The translations under genes and the position numbers were made by a program. A model generated the notes under the pieces. That model was not told the DNA's origin. It did not search any database and saw only the letters and a program-made list of their open reading frames with translations. A DNA stretch of 64,000 nt from Trissonchulus latispiculum (lineage: Eukaryota > Nematoda > Enoplea > Enoplida > Ironidae), in NCBI GenBank assembly GCA_030248195.1, contig JASAND010028777.1, positions 20,157-84,156 on the forward strand. The letters are read 5' to 3'. Shown one piece after another: positions 36,101 to 48,006 of the stretch (position 1 is its first letter; each line of letters begins with the position of its first letter).

Positions 36101-37062
36101 GGTGGTGATTCCGTTTGGTCGTATATTGTTGGTTGGCTGCGTATATCAACATGAAATTTGACGAAACTTTCTGAAATAAGTTCTTTTAGTGTTCTAACAC
36201 CCTCCGCGCAATCCCGATTCAAAAATTCGAGATTTACGGTCAGAGTGGTTTCTCCCAATTTCTGAACGTTTGGCAGCAGCTATACAGTTATGACAATATT
36301 CATTTGACAGATTTCATAGAGCTTCACATTTTTGCTTTTTAAAGCAATTTTCTAGCTTTTCCCTACCGTGAGATATAGCCGATTTTCTTGTTTTGGCGTC
36401 GAAAACTTGATATTTTTGCTGAAATCAAATAATCCAACATACTTTGAACTACGGAAGCCGTAAAATCAAACTAAGGGCGTCGATCTGAAGGTTTCACAGG
36501 GGCAAATTATCCGACGCATGATCGTCTTCCAATTGCTATTCCGTAGGCTGCTATCACGAAAAATGTAGTTTTTCCGAAAACACGATCAATTTTTCCAAAG
36601 ATTGTGGAGCATTCACCATGCAAGCTGGAGGGCTGCCACTCAACAGATGTGTTCTGCACAAATATACCCAGGGATGCCACTGCTTTCTAGCTAAAGTAAT
36701 CGCTTGACAAGTTTGGAAAAAGTAGGCAAAATTCAGGTTACGCACATATTTCAGCTTATTTCTCCGTAACGAAGAGCGATTTCACAATAAATAAAAAATC
36801 GTCCGCAACTATTTGATGGAGGTATCAAATGATATAACCGATGTCTCGCAAAAAAATTTACTTGAGTCTGCAAAAAATCTGGAAAATTATACTTCTTTTG
36901 AAATATGTTAAAAATATTTTAGAAAAGAAACATTAGTTTCATGGCATGCATTAAAAAGAGAAAATATCAAACTCCATTTAGATATAAATATGGCTTCTTA
37001 ACTCCAAGTAATGAATGAGTAATAATGATGCAAACTTTATGTGACCAAAGGGAATCACCACC
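36101..37062. mobile_element. TTAA-flanked element with GGTGGTGATTCC ends, uninterrupted copy
   Basis: It begins GGTGGTGATTCCGTTTGGTC and ends GACCAAAGGGAATCACCACC. The left flank is TTAA (36097-36100) and the right GTAA. It is a 962-bp copy of the family also seen, inverted and interrupted, at 56356-61102. It preserves the empty site (ATCAAACTAAGGGCGTCGAT at about 36467) into which the larger element there inserted. Confidence 0.78.
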
Positions 37063-37066
37063 GTAA

Positions 37067-38833
37067 ACCGTAAGGAGTCCAAGAATACTCTCAAGAGCAA
37101 AGCTGTATATAGATCTTGGTGAGACAATTCCAATGATTATAAGCTCGTCCGTGTAGGGTACCCACAGCGCAAGTTATGGCGGATTAAAGCAAATTTCTCC
37201 AAAATTCAAATTTTCACGCCGCGACTTTTCTAGGCTAAATGATGTAATTGTAGCAAATTTGAATGAATTTCAACGACAATTGCGCTTTTAAAGTCCAAAA
37301 ATACACGAACCCGAACCAGCACCTTAATTTGCTAAACTTTGTTTCAATACAATATATAGGATCATCACTGACAGCTAATCGCATTGTTAAACTTGCATTG
37401 CAACCATTTTTATTTCTTAATTTTAACTTTAAATTAATTTTTTCATCAATCGGCTGAAAATTATCACTCTCAACATTATGTACATTAATATCAACATGTG
37501 CAGCTGAAGTAAAGAAAGACCGTATAAAGGTAAAATTATAAGCGATTGTGTGCGAGCTGATAACATTGAGCGTTTATATAACTTAACAAGCAATGTCTTT
37601 AGTAACGAGTGTTTAATACCTTTTCAATTGTGCATGTGCATGCATAGGCATGCTGAGCTGTAGAAGTAATTACACAAAAATTTATCTTGGCGAATCTGAC
37701 TCGCTGCTACCATTTTTAATTAAAATTAATTATCTTGATAAATAAGGCAGCATACATATTTGGGGCACACAATCTCTCATTTTCATATCTGTGATTCGTC
37801 CTAAGAAAAATAACGTGTGACCACCTGTGTAATGAGAAAAGTATGCGGATTAAAGCAAATTATTTTTAACTAATTACTAATTAATTTAGTTCAGTAAACT
37901 TTCAATTTAGCAATCTTTAGTGATAAAACTTGATAAAAATAGAACAAAAAACAGACCAAAACTTAAATCAAAATAGAAAAGATCACTAGAAATTAGGTTC
38001 GATGTTTGATTGTGGAAACAGTGTGCGTGAACACCGAAAACCTTTATTTTTGTAAAAACCCATGCACTTACAATTTCAGCTAGGACGGAAATAAATTTTC
38101 CATTGCATCCATCACTACAACAAATTCCGAGCAATTTTTAGTCGGGAATGTCCACTTTATAGCTATGTTAAAGGATTTAAGGTTTATTAATTAAAATTTA
38201 ATTAATTAAAAAAGTAACTTAATTTTAGTTCAGTCACTGGAGAGCCTTAACTACTAGAAATATTTAACAGCCGATAACTTGATTTTGACGCATTTGCTCA
38301 CTATGATCCTTCAAAAGTGTAATGGCCCAACTGACTGAACACGTGGGCAAGCAGCTGGACAAGCTCAATTCTGTATGTAGTATGAAACTAGTTCAAATCT
38401 GATTATCAATTTACTTTAACAAGTAGAATTTTTTGAAAAAAATTTCCAATGCTAATGGAACGAGACAGACTGCTCTACCACTTTCAGTTGGGGTCCCTGG
38501 TACTTCATCAAGCAGGTCTCAAATATACGTTTTGACAATAATTACAATTTTAAAGAGTCTGTGTAGTAAAGTTTAGAGTGCAATCTGAATTAACACAAAC
38601 TAAAACTAAATGCCGAAGGAAATGTTGTCTAATAAACGGAATATCCGGTGCTGATCCAAGACGTTCTGTCCGGTTCATCTTCATAGTTTAAGGAAAGATC
38701 ATTCCCTTGCCGATATGGCAAACTTCTATAACCGCAGAGACCAATGAATGAACAGAGATTATGAATGAATGAGTATGCATGAACAGAGAATGTGAATTTT
38801 TCAGTCACTTCATTATATTTTACATTTATTTTG
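37067..38833. other. Intergenic spacer without supported features
   Basis: AT-rich sequence, no ORF above 75 codons and no exon-like signals. Confidence 0.5.
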
Positions 38834-38841
38834 CTCCTTAT

Positions 38842-39481
38842 TAGAGATGAGCATGTGTCATATATATAAATTAAGTTTTATACTATATCTAAATTCTGGA
38901 ATTGTTCTGTGAACCTTTCTGTGTTGTTTTGACTGCGATCTGCTATAAGCAGTCGCACATTAGACTCTTGACATTTTCTTGAGTCTCGTAGTTGCTTTCC
39001 TTCCATTGTGGCAGTTAGTATTGGATTGTCCTCAATAAAGAGCGGCTGCGCTCTAGCTGTAGTTTCTAGTGGGTTAAAGCCATAACACATGGGCCGGATT
39101 TTTTCGGCCCGGCCCGGCCCGGCCCACTCCAAAATCTTGCTCGGCCCGGCCCGGCCCGGCCCGCTGGCAAAATTTTTCGGCCCGGCCCGGCCCGCCAAAA
39201 GAAAATTTCCAAAATTTTACTAACAATATTATTTCAAAGGCTCCAATGCAATATGGAAACGCTAAATTATGCTACAAAATGTTAAATTTTGCTGTAAAAT
39301 AGCCAGAATGAGTAGATATTTAGCTAATTTTAGCGATTTTAGAACATTTTCTATAGTCGATCCGGCCCGTATCGGCCCGCGCTGGCCCGCATTTATAAAA
39401 TTTTGTGCCCGGCCCGGCCCGGCCCGCTAATAAATGGATGCCGGCCCGGGCCAGGCCGACGGGCCGAAATGCTCATCTCTA
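38842..39481. mobile_element. Non-autonomous hAT element with GGCCCGGCCC-array ends
   Basis: The termini TAGAGATGAGCA and TGCTCATCTCTA are flanked by a perfect 8-bp duplication CTCCTTAT (38834-38841, 39482-39489). GGCCCGGCCCGGCCCGC tracts occur at about 39090-39195 and 39360-39475. 640 bp. The truncated relative at 40540-40943 shares the right terminus. Confidence 0.92.
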
Positions 39482-39896
39482 CTCCTTATACTACATCGTC
39501 AAATCGTGTAAGGCCGACTTGGCCAGGCAAAGCTTTCGGTTGCTACAATTCTATAAGTTGCTAAAATTCTATGTACTTGCATCGTCTAACTTGAGCGATC
39601 TATTATATGGTTGTAAAGCTCCGCTTTTGACTTGCCTTTCGGTGGTACATATCTTGACTCATTCCATTTCCTTTATCGCTCCTTTCAGTGATTGCAGATC
39701 TATTGCTCAGAGTGCTTAAAGCTTTAGCCCTACCGTTCTAACTTCAAATCGAGTCAATTTCTATCCCACCAACCATGCAATTGGGGAAGCAATTAAAGAA
39801 ACAGACGCCGCCAGACGATAACAATTTTATTAGAAAAATGCAATGGTAAAAATCACCGCTAAAAAGTCTGATTATCAATAATTTATCCCTGATTTG

Positions 39897-42800
39897 TTAT
39901 ACAGGAAACGAATCTGGTATTTCCAGTTTGCGACAAACAGAGTTATACAGTTTCTTCTTTTCTATTGTAAGCTCGGAGATGGGGACCTTTGCCAATCTTT
40001 CCTGACTGAGCACGGAACCCGCTTGGGAATCTTCTTCCATTCTGGCAACTGACGCCTTCACGTCTCCTTTGGTCCCAATAAAATCAAACAAAGCCTAAAA
40101 CAATCAGATCGTGAAAGAAGGCAGGGATAAACAGTTCTACTGTTCTACTACTTTTGGGATTTCTTCGTTTCCTGCGATGAAATGTCGGCTTCTTATCTCC
40201 CACTTTCTCATTCATTAAAGACATCATAAAATCATCCACAAACTACCGCAGTACTAGATTAACTTTTATTTCCTTTCGCTGACTCTCGTTAGTTACTAAT
40301 GAAAGTTAAAGTTAAAAAGGACAGCAATTCATGCTGTACCACTTATTAAGTTTAAATTGTATTTAGCTATCTACCCAAACCGAACTGTCTAGGTCTGAAA
40401 AGTAGCCCTGCCGGGGCTAGCTCGGCCTAGCCTATCCTGGATCGGCCTAGATTGATTAAGTACTAACTAGCGAGCGAGCATATGAACAAGAAGACGTTAA
40501 AAATGTTAAAAGGATAAAAAATGCCGGGCCATTATAATGACATCCATTATGTAGCGGATCTTGCCGGGCCGACATTCATTCTGTAGCGGGCCAGGCAGTG
40601 CACGAGAAATTTTTAACTGCGAGGCGGAGCGTCCCGAAACAGACCGGATCGACTCTAGAAAATGTTGTGAATGCACTAAAATTAGCTACATGTTTATTCA
40701 TTCTGGTTATTTTACAGCAAAAATTAACATTTCGTAGCATAAGTTAGCGTTTCCATCATGCATTGAAACTCTTGAAATAATGCTGCTAGGGAAATCTTGG
40801 AAATATTCTTTTGTCGAGCCGAACTTTTTCAGCTTGTGGGTCGGACCGGGCTACAAAATTTTGCCAGCATACCGGGCCGAGCAAGATTTGGGAGCGGGCT
40901 GGACCGGGCCGGGTCGAAAAAATCCGGCCCGTGCTCATCTCTAGTACAGAGTCAGCGATAAAGGAAATAGCGCAGATAGAGTGGGATCCCAAGAAATTCC
41001 GCATTTGAATGGAAATTAAATCACAATGAGCCAAGCCAACGTTCTACTATGGCTCTAAATGTCCAGTGCCTTTTTTGCATCCAGGGAATAGGTAGACCAA
41101 GGAATCCCAAGGACTATATTCCCTTCGCTGTAAACTCCGTCCTACTCTTTTGTACAGATAAACAAACTAAGAGTTTTCTTCAACGTGCACCGTGCACAGG
41201 CCAGTGCGCGAGTCCACCAATTTTGCGCATCTTCCGCCCGACTCAGCTGTATCTTAAGTTTCTGCTAAAACGATGCAACGTCGTTTCTGGCTAAGGTTGG
41301 AATAGAACGTCGACAGTTCCATCAATTGACTAACACCTAATCAGTCGGCTGCTTAACCACTCTGAGCATAGGTTTTGTCGTGTTCAGAAACCGCTCTGAC
41401 TTTGAAGCATACATAATTCATACTTCATACCTATTGGAACATTTGCTTACTTGAATCAATTTCTCAGGATTAGAGACCAAGTCTTCATAGACGACCTCAA
41501 AGAAGTCAATTCCTGCCTCTTTCTGTTTCAAGTATCTTGAGTAGGGTATGATGTAGTAGAGAAATGATACATCTAAAGGATCAGAAGCCTCAGGCATTGT
41601 CGTCCAACAGTCTGGTTCAAACCTAAAATTTCAAGCATACAAACATATATAACCTCATGCAAACTTATAAACTGATTCAAGATCTTCAACGGTGACAAAT
41701 TAATAATATATAAATAATTTCTGTGATCAATTTTCTAACATTTTTTGTTTTTCTGTTTCGTATTAAACTGAGTGGGTTATGCTAACTGGCATAATTTATT
41801 GGCTGTTTAGTTTAAATTTGAATTTCCAAATAATTACATATTTTACATTTGGCAAATTATTTCAGCATGATATACCTTTTCCATGGATTTATAATTGGCA
41901 GATCAAATTTATTAAACTGGAGCAAGCGAGTTGCAGATCCGTCTACTTCGAACATTCGTTCTATTGATGCAAGCAATTTGGGAAGAGTTCTAAAATTTAC
42001 AGACGGAAGCAGAATACCATTTATCGAGTTTACATAAAAAGTAGAGCTGGAGCATATTTACCGTACTCTCCCGAAAATTCGGACAGCCAAAAAATTTGGC
42101 ACTGTTCGCAGGGACAAGAGATAGGTTGCTTTTCAACTTCAAACATTTTCTCAATGGACGCAACTACTTTCTGCACTTCTATAAAGAAGAGTTGTAAATC
42201 TAGTACTGCGTTTCTTCACAGGTTTATTAGGTTTACCCTGGATTGCATGGAATAAGATTAGGGCCAACTGCGGTTAGCCGAGTACTATGTCCAATTTTTG
42301 AATGGGAAACCATCCTCGGCTAATTTGCAGTTAGTCCCAACCTTATTTGGTGCAATCAATAGATTTAGATTTGTTTACTCTATACGCATGTCTCCAAGGA
42401 GTCTATTGTTCTGCGTGTTGCGCAGTCACAATAGTCTGAGACAAATGACTGAAATCATAAATGGTTATCGATAACAAAGTTCTTATTAATTTTATTTTTC
42501 CTCATTGGATTGATCCGGCAAAAATTCCAACACTAGACACAAGAGTGACGATCTGTAATTGGAAGGGCTCAATCCTATTTCTATTTCGATTGCTGCAATG
42601 CTGCATAATGTGCAAATTTCAAAGGTCAACTTTAGCTCACTTTTGAATAGCTGCATATGTCCTCTCTCCCGATAGCCATTACCTAATTCTGTTTCGATTA
42701 CTGAAGAAAAGTGATTTCTCATACACAGCATAAAAGCTATTACCTTCTATGAATGAATACATGCTTCACGGATGGCATGGCTTTAACTATATCTGGAACA

Positions 42801-44755
42801 ATGATCCCTCCGTTTGACTGCGTTTTTACGATACACGTTTCCGAAGAGTCAAATGTGGCACACAAATGAGTGAAGGCTGATCTGATTAAAGCGTAGAAAT
42901 CAGCATCACTGAACGCATCCTCCTTTCTCAGTATGCAGAGATGTGTGAAAATATCTGGTTCTGATAGCGCCACTATGCTAAAATAAAAAGGAACAGTTTT
43001 AGATTCCACTCCTATTTTCTAGCCTCCTCAAGCAAGGACAAAGTACAAGCCTTACGGCACTCAAGGAGTAAGGAAAAATTGGGCATAGGGAAGCAAAAAT
43101 AGCCGAAAAATTTGCGGGAGTTTGTTGGTTAATTTTTCACCAAAAACTGACCAAAATTTTGAAGTTTTCCCGAAACATTTATTTTGTACAAAGCTTTTTA
43201 AACAATTGCTGAATTTTATTATAATTATTATTAAGGTTAATTTTGAGAAAATTTACGTCAATTTATGCATCCCATGCAAAAATTTGGATTCAAGGTGCAA
43301 ACCCCCTCAAAAATCTTTTGGGACAAGCCTCCCCTCCCAAGTAGCCGACCTTTTGTTTGAAAAGTTATCTTGTACAATCTTTTTTAGTTTATAAGTCATA
43401 AGCAAACCCTGCAATGTTTATGGCTCCAATGTTTCCGACTCACTCTCTCTCTCTCTCTCCAATAGTTTGAGCGCAAAGACGGAATTTGAGGAACGCAAGA
43501 ATCCCAGCTTAAAGTTCACAATTTTATGATTACTTTGTCTGGACAGAGTCACTTGTTCTGTTTTCCAAATGTTAGAGTACAGTTACTTTCTTAAGTCTGT
43601 CCGCAGTCGTTTTAAGATGCATTACTTGTCTGATCCTTGAAGCATTCGCGTACACAATGTTGTTCCCGATCTCGGGCAGTTGCTCATATAAACCATTTTA
43701 CACTTTGGGGCTTCAATGTGCTTGTCTAAATTCTTGAACTGGTTAACAGATATTCGAGCCACAAGCCAGGCATCGTGGAATTGTTGGAATAGTACAAAGG
43801 GAACCTGAAACAGTTGAGTTTGTAGAAGTGTAAAATGAAAACTCATAACATTTTTCCAAGGCAAAAGCAGCAAAAACAAAGCGATTAATTTGTAGGTCAG
43901 CACTCTGTAAATTTAGTTTTGCTGCACTCTGAATTCTTATACAGTTGGTTGCCATTTCTCTCGGCTTTAAATTTTGGCTGAAACATAGAATTTTAATCTA
44001 GATATATTAAAATTTTTTCTCGTACGAATTTCAACCTCTATAAACTCGGGCAAATTACATACTTCTTGATAATCCTTCATTGAGCGATGACCATAAATAA
44101 AGTAGACCCAATCCCTATTCATGGTGTACAACGTCCATCTTGGATTACGCAGTTCTTCAAGTGGCATGAATCGCTGATGCCATCCAATGAAATCCAAGTC
44201 ACGAGCGTAGTCGCTGTCATGACTGAAACCACCAAATAACTGCATAACATCTTTACTCGTAATCCAGAATCCCACATTTCAGAATTATTAACTTCATATA
44301 TAATACATAATACTTAATTAAATATAAATTTCTAATGTAATTTTCCATTAAAATATTATCAATTTAAGGTTAAGAAGGTTAATTTATTAGGTGGCAACAT
44401 ACCAGGGATTTTACACTCCATATAGCTTGTAGGGTTAAAAATTCGAATAACCGAAAAAAGCCTGCTAAATTACTCAACTTCTTTTCCTTTAAAGAATCAG
44501 AAATTAATATATTAGTATCCGTCAGCAAAATCTAAAGTTTTAACATTTTTCATACATCGTATCTACATATCAATCATACCACTTTCTGCGCGCGATAATA
44601 GTTCTGACTTCGCATTGATCACAGTTCCCATTGTTGACCATTTCTGTCAACTGTTCATGAATACCCAAAAATACAGACCACCAGAATTCTAAGAATCGGG
44701 CAATATACAGGATTGCCAAATAAAATAAGAATACAACCAGTCTTAGATCTATCAT
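39897..44755 (-). CDS. Membrane-anchored P-loop sulfotransferase-like protein, paralogue 2
   Basis: Seven exons join in frame to 410 residues: 44580-44755, 44063-44222, 43626-43804, 42744-42977, 41876-41989, 41451-41622 and 39897-40094. Every exon length and intron phase equals that of paralogue 1. One N-terminal hydrophobic segment (LVVFLFYLAILYIARFLEFW), the PAPS-binding loop SNCPRSGTTLCTRML, and the 3'-phosphate element FIHRRTLPKLLASIERM are all intact. The protein is roughly 90% identical to paralogue 1 (for example six changes in the 59 codons of exon 3). By inference it is a Golgi PAPS-dependent sulfotransferase with unknown acceptor. Its introns are much shorter, except intron 6 (1.36 kb), which holds a hAT fragment. 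It lies upstream of paralogue 1 in the same orientation, so the pair is a tandem duplication. Confidence 0.82.
40540..40943. mobile_element. Truncated hAT end with GGCCGGG words
   Basis: It ends with GTGCTCATCTCTA, the same terminus as the 38842-39481 element, preceded by CGGGCCGGGTCGAAAAAATC and similar words. No matching left terminus or 8-bp duplication was found; the start is approximate. The left part resembles 51517-51620. It lies in intron 6 of paralogue 2. Confidence 0.6.
42233..42355. mobile_element. 123-bp MITE with TTGCAYCAAAT-type ends
   Basis: TTGCATGGAATAAGATTAGG and the mirrored CCAACCTTATTTGGTGCAA form the ends. GTTAGCCGAG and CTCGGCTAA lie inside. The same ends are found in the 47761-53346 element, making this a short family member. 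It lies in intron 4 of paralogue 2. Confidence 0.65.
43441..43460. repeat. (CT)n microsatellite
   Basis: About nine CT repeats. Confidence 0.9.
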
Positions 44756-44968
44756 TTTGAATCTGTTATAAAGTTGTTCACATTCAGATAAACCTGAAAG
44801 ACTAAACAGTACTTAAAAATCCCTCTAAAATCACATAAAGCTTGCAGGGTGGAGTGGAGGTTGAAGCAGTTCAACTCCACCCCACATTATATTTGGTTTT
44901 AGAGGACATATTATAATAAGAAAGTGCCTAAAAAAAGTAAACCGTAAGTTGACAGTTACATATGCTAA

Positions 44969-46327
44969 GGGCCGTATTCACCAAGTCGTGGTAGCCCTAC
45001 CAGTGGTAGGCTTACCTGTGGTAGGGTTACTGTACTGACGGTAAGAAAACCAAATAGTTAGCCGAGCGTATTCACAACCAATTGGTTAAATTGCCTGGTT
45101 GTTAACCAATGGTTTACTTACAGTAGTTTAAAGCAGAGCAATTTTTAACGCATATTGGCACGTATTTCCCCTTCTTACTAACACAAGAAGTGTTTTAAGA
45201 CTGCAGTGTGAATGTTTTAATTTAGTTTCTTGTATCCTAAAGTGTTTCATACAGTTAAATCATTTCATATTCGCACGTGTACTTATATATTTAATTAGTG
45301 ACAATAAATAAATACATAAATCAAGTCTGACTAATTATATTTGATGTAATTTTAAATTTTCTTATTTTCTTAGTGGTCGTTTTCCCATTATTCTTTCAAA
45401 TATTTTGTTAATTTCTTTCTTAAGCTAGTGACTCTGGCTGGGGACATATAATTTTGGCAGATATTTAATAGCATATAATATACTCACAATGCGACAGCTA
45501 CAAAAAATCTTGCTGCAGTTAATTAAGATTCAGATTAAATTTGGTTTTGTAGCAGTTCTCACACACAAGGAAGTTTTTTAAAAGAATGCAGTAAAGCAGC
45601 TGTTGAGAAAGAAAAGAAAATAGTTTTTAGCTTACATGTAACTGTTTCAGTTTCCTATGTTTAATACATGCAGAACCCTACGTTAACGTGAAATTACTCA
45701 AAAACCGTAAGAGATGCGACTTTAATTTTAATCCTCGTTAAAATATCTCACTCAAAGATCATTATTTCTGCAAATGAGCGAAATGGGAGATGGTCGAAAA
45801 ATTTTCGAAAAATGGACCCCCCCCCACCTAAAGTATTATATTTTGGAGCTTCCCGGCTATAATCTCTTAGCTAATCATCATATGTCATTATGTCTAGGAT
45901 TTATTTACGATGCTTTTGCTGTAGCTAAATGTTTTAACAATAATGTGTAATTGTGGAAAATTTAAAAATTGAGTTTTTGGATTACACTTCGATAAAGTAA
46001 TCTTGTATGACATCATGCTTTCCTAACCTATTTTTCGCTTGATAAATGAAAAGCGTGCTAGACACGGAAGGCAAAACACGGAAGACATTTTTGACTTCTT
46101 CTGACGAAACATAGCACAAAAATCAGCATCTATGTCTAAAAATATTCGCTGCAGACCACGTCCACGGATGGTTTGCAAAATACCTCTCGGTAAGCTACCA
46201 GTGGTATGCTACCACTGGTTAAAAAATGTTGGTGGAATGGGTCTCTGTAAGCAACCTATTGGTTTAACCACTGGTAACCTTTAAAAGCTACCAGTGGTAA
46301 GCTACCAGGGCTTGGTGAATACGACCC
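44969..46327. mobile_element. Harbinger-like element with CCAGTGGTAG-array ends, TAA duplication
   Basis: GGGCCGTATTCACCAAG at the left is mirrored by CTTGGTGAATACGACCC at the right, with TAA on both sides (44966-44968, 46328-46330). Inside each end are words such as CTACCAGTGGTAGGC and ACCAATTGGTTAA. The interior contains no recognisable transposase. 1359 bp, just upstream of the paralogue 2 start codon (about 210 bases). Confidence 0.85.
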
Positions 46328-46330
46328 TAA

Positions 46331-47595
46331 TTGATAATCCTTGTGAAAAGTAATATTATACGAAAATGGTGAATTATGCAACATTTTCTTGTACATACGT
46401 TTGAAGAGCAGGTAGAGCAGCGAAACTTAACCAATTCAGCTTTGTGTGGATGCATTGCAACACATATCTGTAACAAAATCTTAAAATATTTGAAACTTCG
46501 AAATTTTATTACCAATCAAGCCGAACTTTAAAATCTGGAATTCTTTTCGGAAACGGGAATATCCATACAAAACTTTGAGTGGAAAGCGGACGACTTAAAT
46601 AAACTGGGCCATGCTACAACAGATCTTGTACTGCATACACACAGCAGCAAACAAAATTCTGGAATTTATTTCGTTTTTTACAAACGTTGTACAAAAAACC
46701 AAAACAGCCACCTCAGGTTAAAATAGAGAATGTAAAAGAATGCTGCTAACTATTTCGCAAATAACTTGAGACTGTAAAAGCATGAGTGAGGAAAAAGGAT
46801 AGCGCGAGCAAGGAAAGGAGAAACTTTCACTTGAATCTGAAGACTGAGTGGAATCAATACTGTCCCAGACAAAGCTGTCTTCAAACTATATATATATACG
46901 TAAAATACAAGGCTGACTAATGTTACATAAATATTGTGCAATACCTAAGTACACGTTTCACGACTGTGTGTGTGTGTTGATAACGTTGCGCACCTGAAAT
47001 AACTTCTGGATAATAGAACTTTGACAACGTTGCACTTCTGATTGGTCGTTGAAAAAATGTGGCAAAATTTGGACAACGTGGCAATCCAATCAACCAATCA
47101 AGCTCATCTCCCTCTGTTCAGTGGCCAGCGGAAAAAACAAAGTTTATTAAAAAGATGACGAAATTATTGAATGTGTCAGAAAGATTAACCTTAAGCAATT
47201 AATGGAAACCAATGTGACAGAGATTGACTGTCTTAAACGATGTCTTTCTTTCCATCGTGTAAACTATTATCTAGACCCATCCAGAGTACAGTTTGAATTT
47301 TTTGACCATAATGAAAACTGATGCAATGTCAAAAATGAATGAAATTTATTCTTGACTGAAATAGCATGTTTTGCTTCCATTCCATTTTGGAAGGGGGGAG
47401 CTAAGTTTTTTTACCAAAAAACGGCAAAACCCGGATTCTGAGGGTCTGGGGGTGTGCTTCAAGTCTGAAGGGGGAGGCGCCCGCCCAGCACAAGTATGGT
47501 GATGGCTATTGAGTGTTCCGGTGCGGAGCCAGTAATAATTTATTAGGCTTGGAAAATTAATAGTTGCGTCATCGATCACAAAGGGGTTTTCACAT
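46331..47595. other. Intergenic DNA, one small repeat fragment
   Basis: No gene seen. A fragment at about 47389-47490 (ACCCGGATTCTGAGGGTCTG) resembles part of the G-rich sequence near 49950. (TA)n-like sequence lies near 46890. Confidence 0.5.
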
Positions 47596-47729
47596 CAGGG
47601 GCCGATGTTATTGACGGTGAAACCCGGGTTAAGTCGCTAACCCGGGTTTGTTTCACGTGTTGAAGATAGCAGAATAAAACCGGGTTAGCTACTTAACCCG
47701 GGTTTTGGCGTTGATAACATCAGCCCCTG
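47596..47729. mobile_element. 134-bp MITE with AACCCGGGTT words
   Basis: CAGGGGCCGATGTTATTGAC and its mirror GTTGATAACATCAGCCCCTG enclose two copies of TTAACCCGGGTTT-type palindromes. No clear duplication. Confidence 0.7.
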
Positions 47730-48006
47730 GTGGAAGTCTCCTAAAAATATATACGCCCGATTGCACCAAATCGGACTAAGTTAGCTCGGTGTTAGCTTAA
47801 CACCCAGCTAACTTGGTGTTAGCCATTCTGCAGCTGAGCTATAGCTTAGGGTTAAAGTTAGGCCGTCACACCAACTTAGGTCTTTTCAAGAATAACAAAC
47901 CCTAAGCTTTAGCTCAGGGTTACCTTTAACCAATAAGATTCGTTTCTTTAGTCAATGTATCCAATCCTCATTGGTCAAGGTTAATTTAACCTTAGCTCCG
48001 AGCTAA

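Noticed and set aside
35559..36200. Continuation of the gypsy element into reverse transcriptase
   Set aside because: No polymerase-type motifs in any frame after the stop at 35558.
40390..40480. GCTAGCTCGGCCTAGCC words as the left end of the truncated hAT
   Set aside because: No TAGAGATGAGCA terminus and no copy of the right-flank GTACAGAG is present on the left.
25313..44755. Naming the pair tyrosylprotein sulfotransferase (TPST)
   Set aside because: The PRSGTT loop is shared by many sulfotransferases; the rest does not clearly match TPST, so the specific symbol is unsupported.
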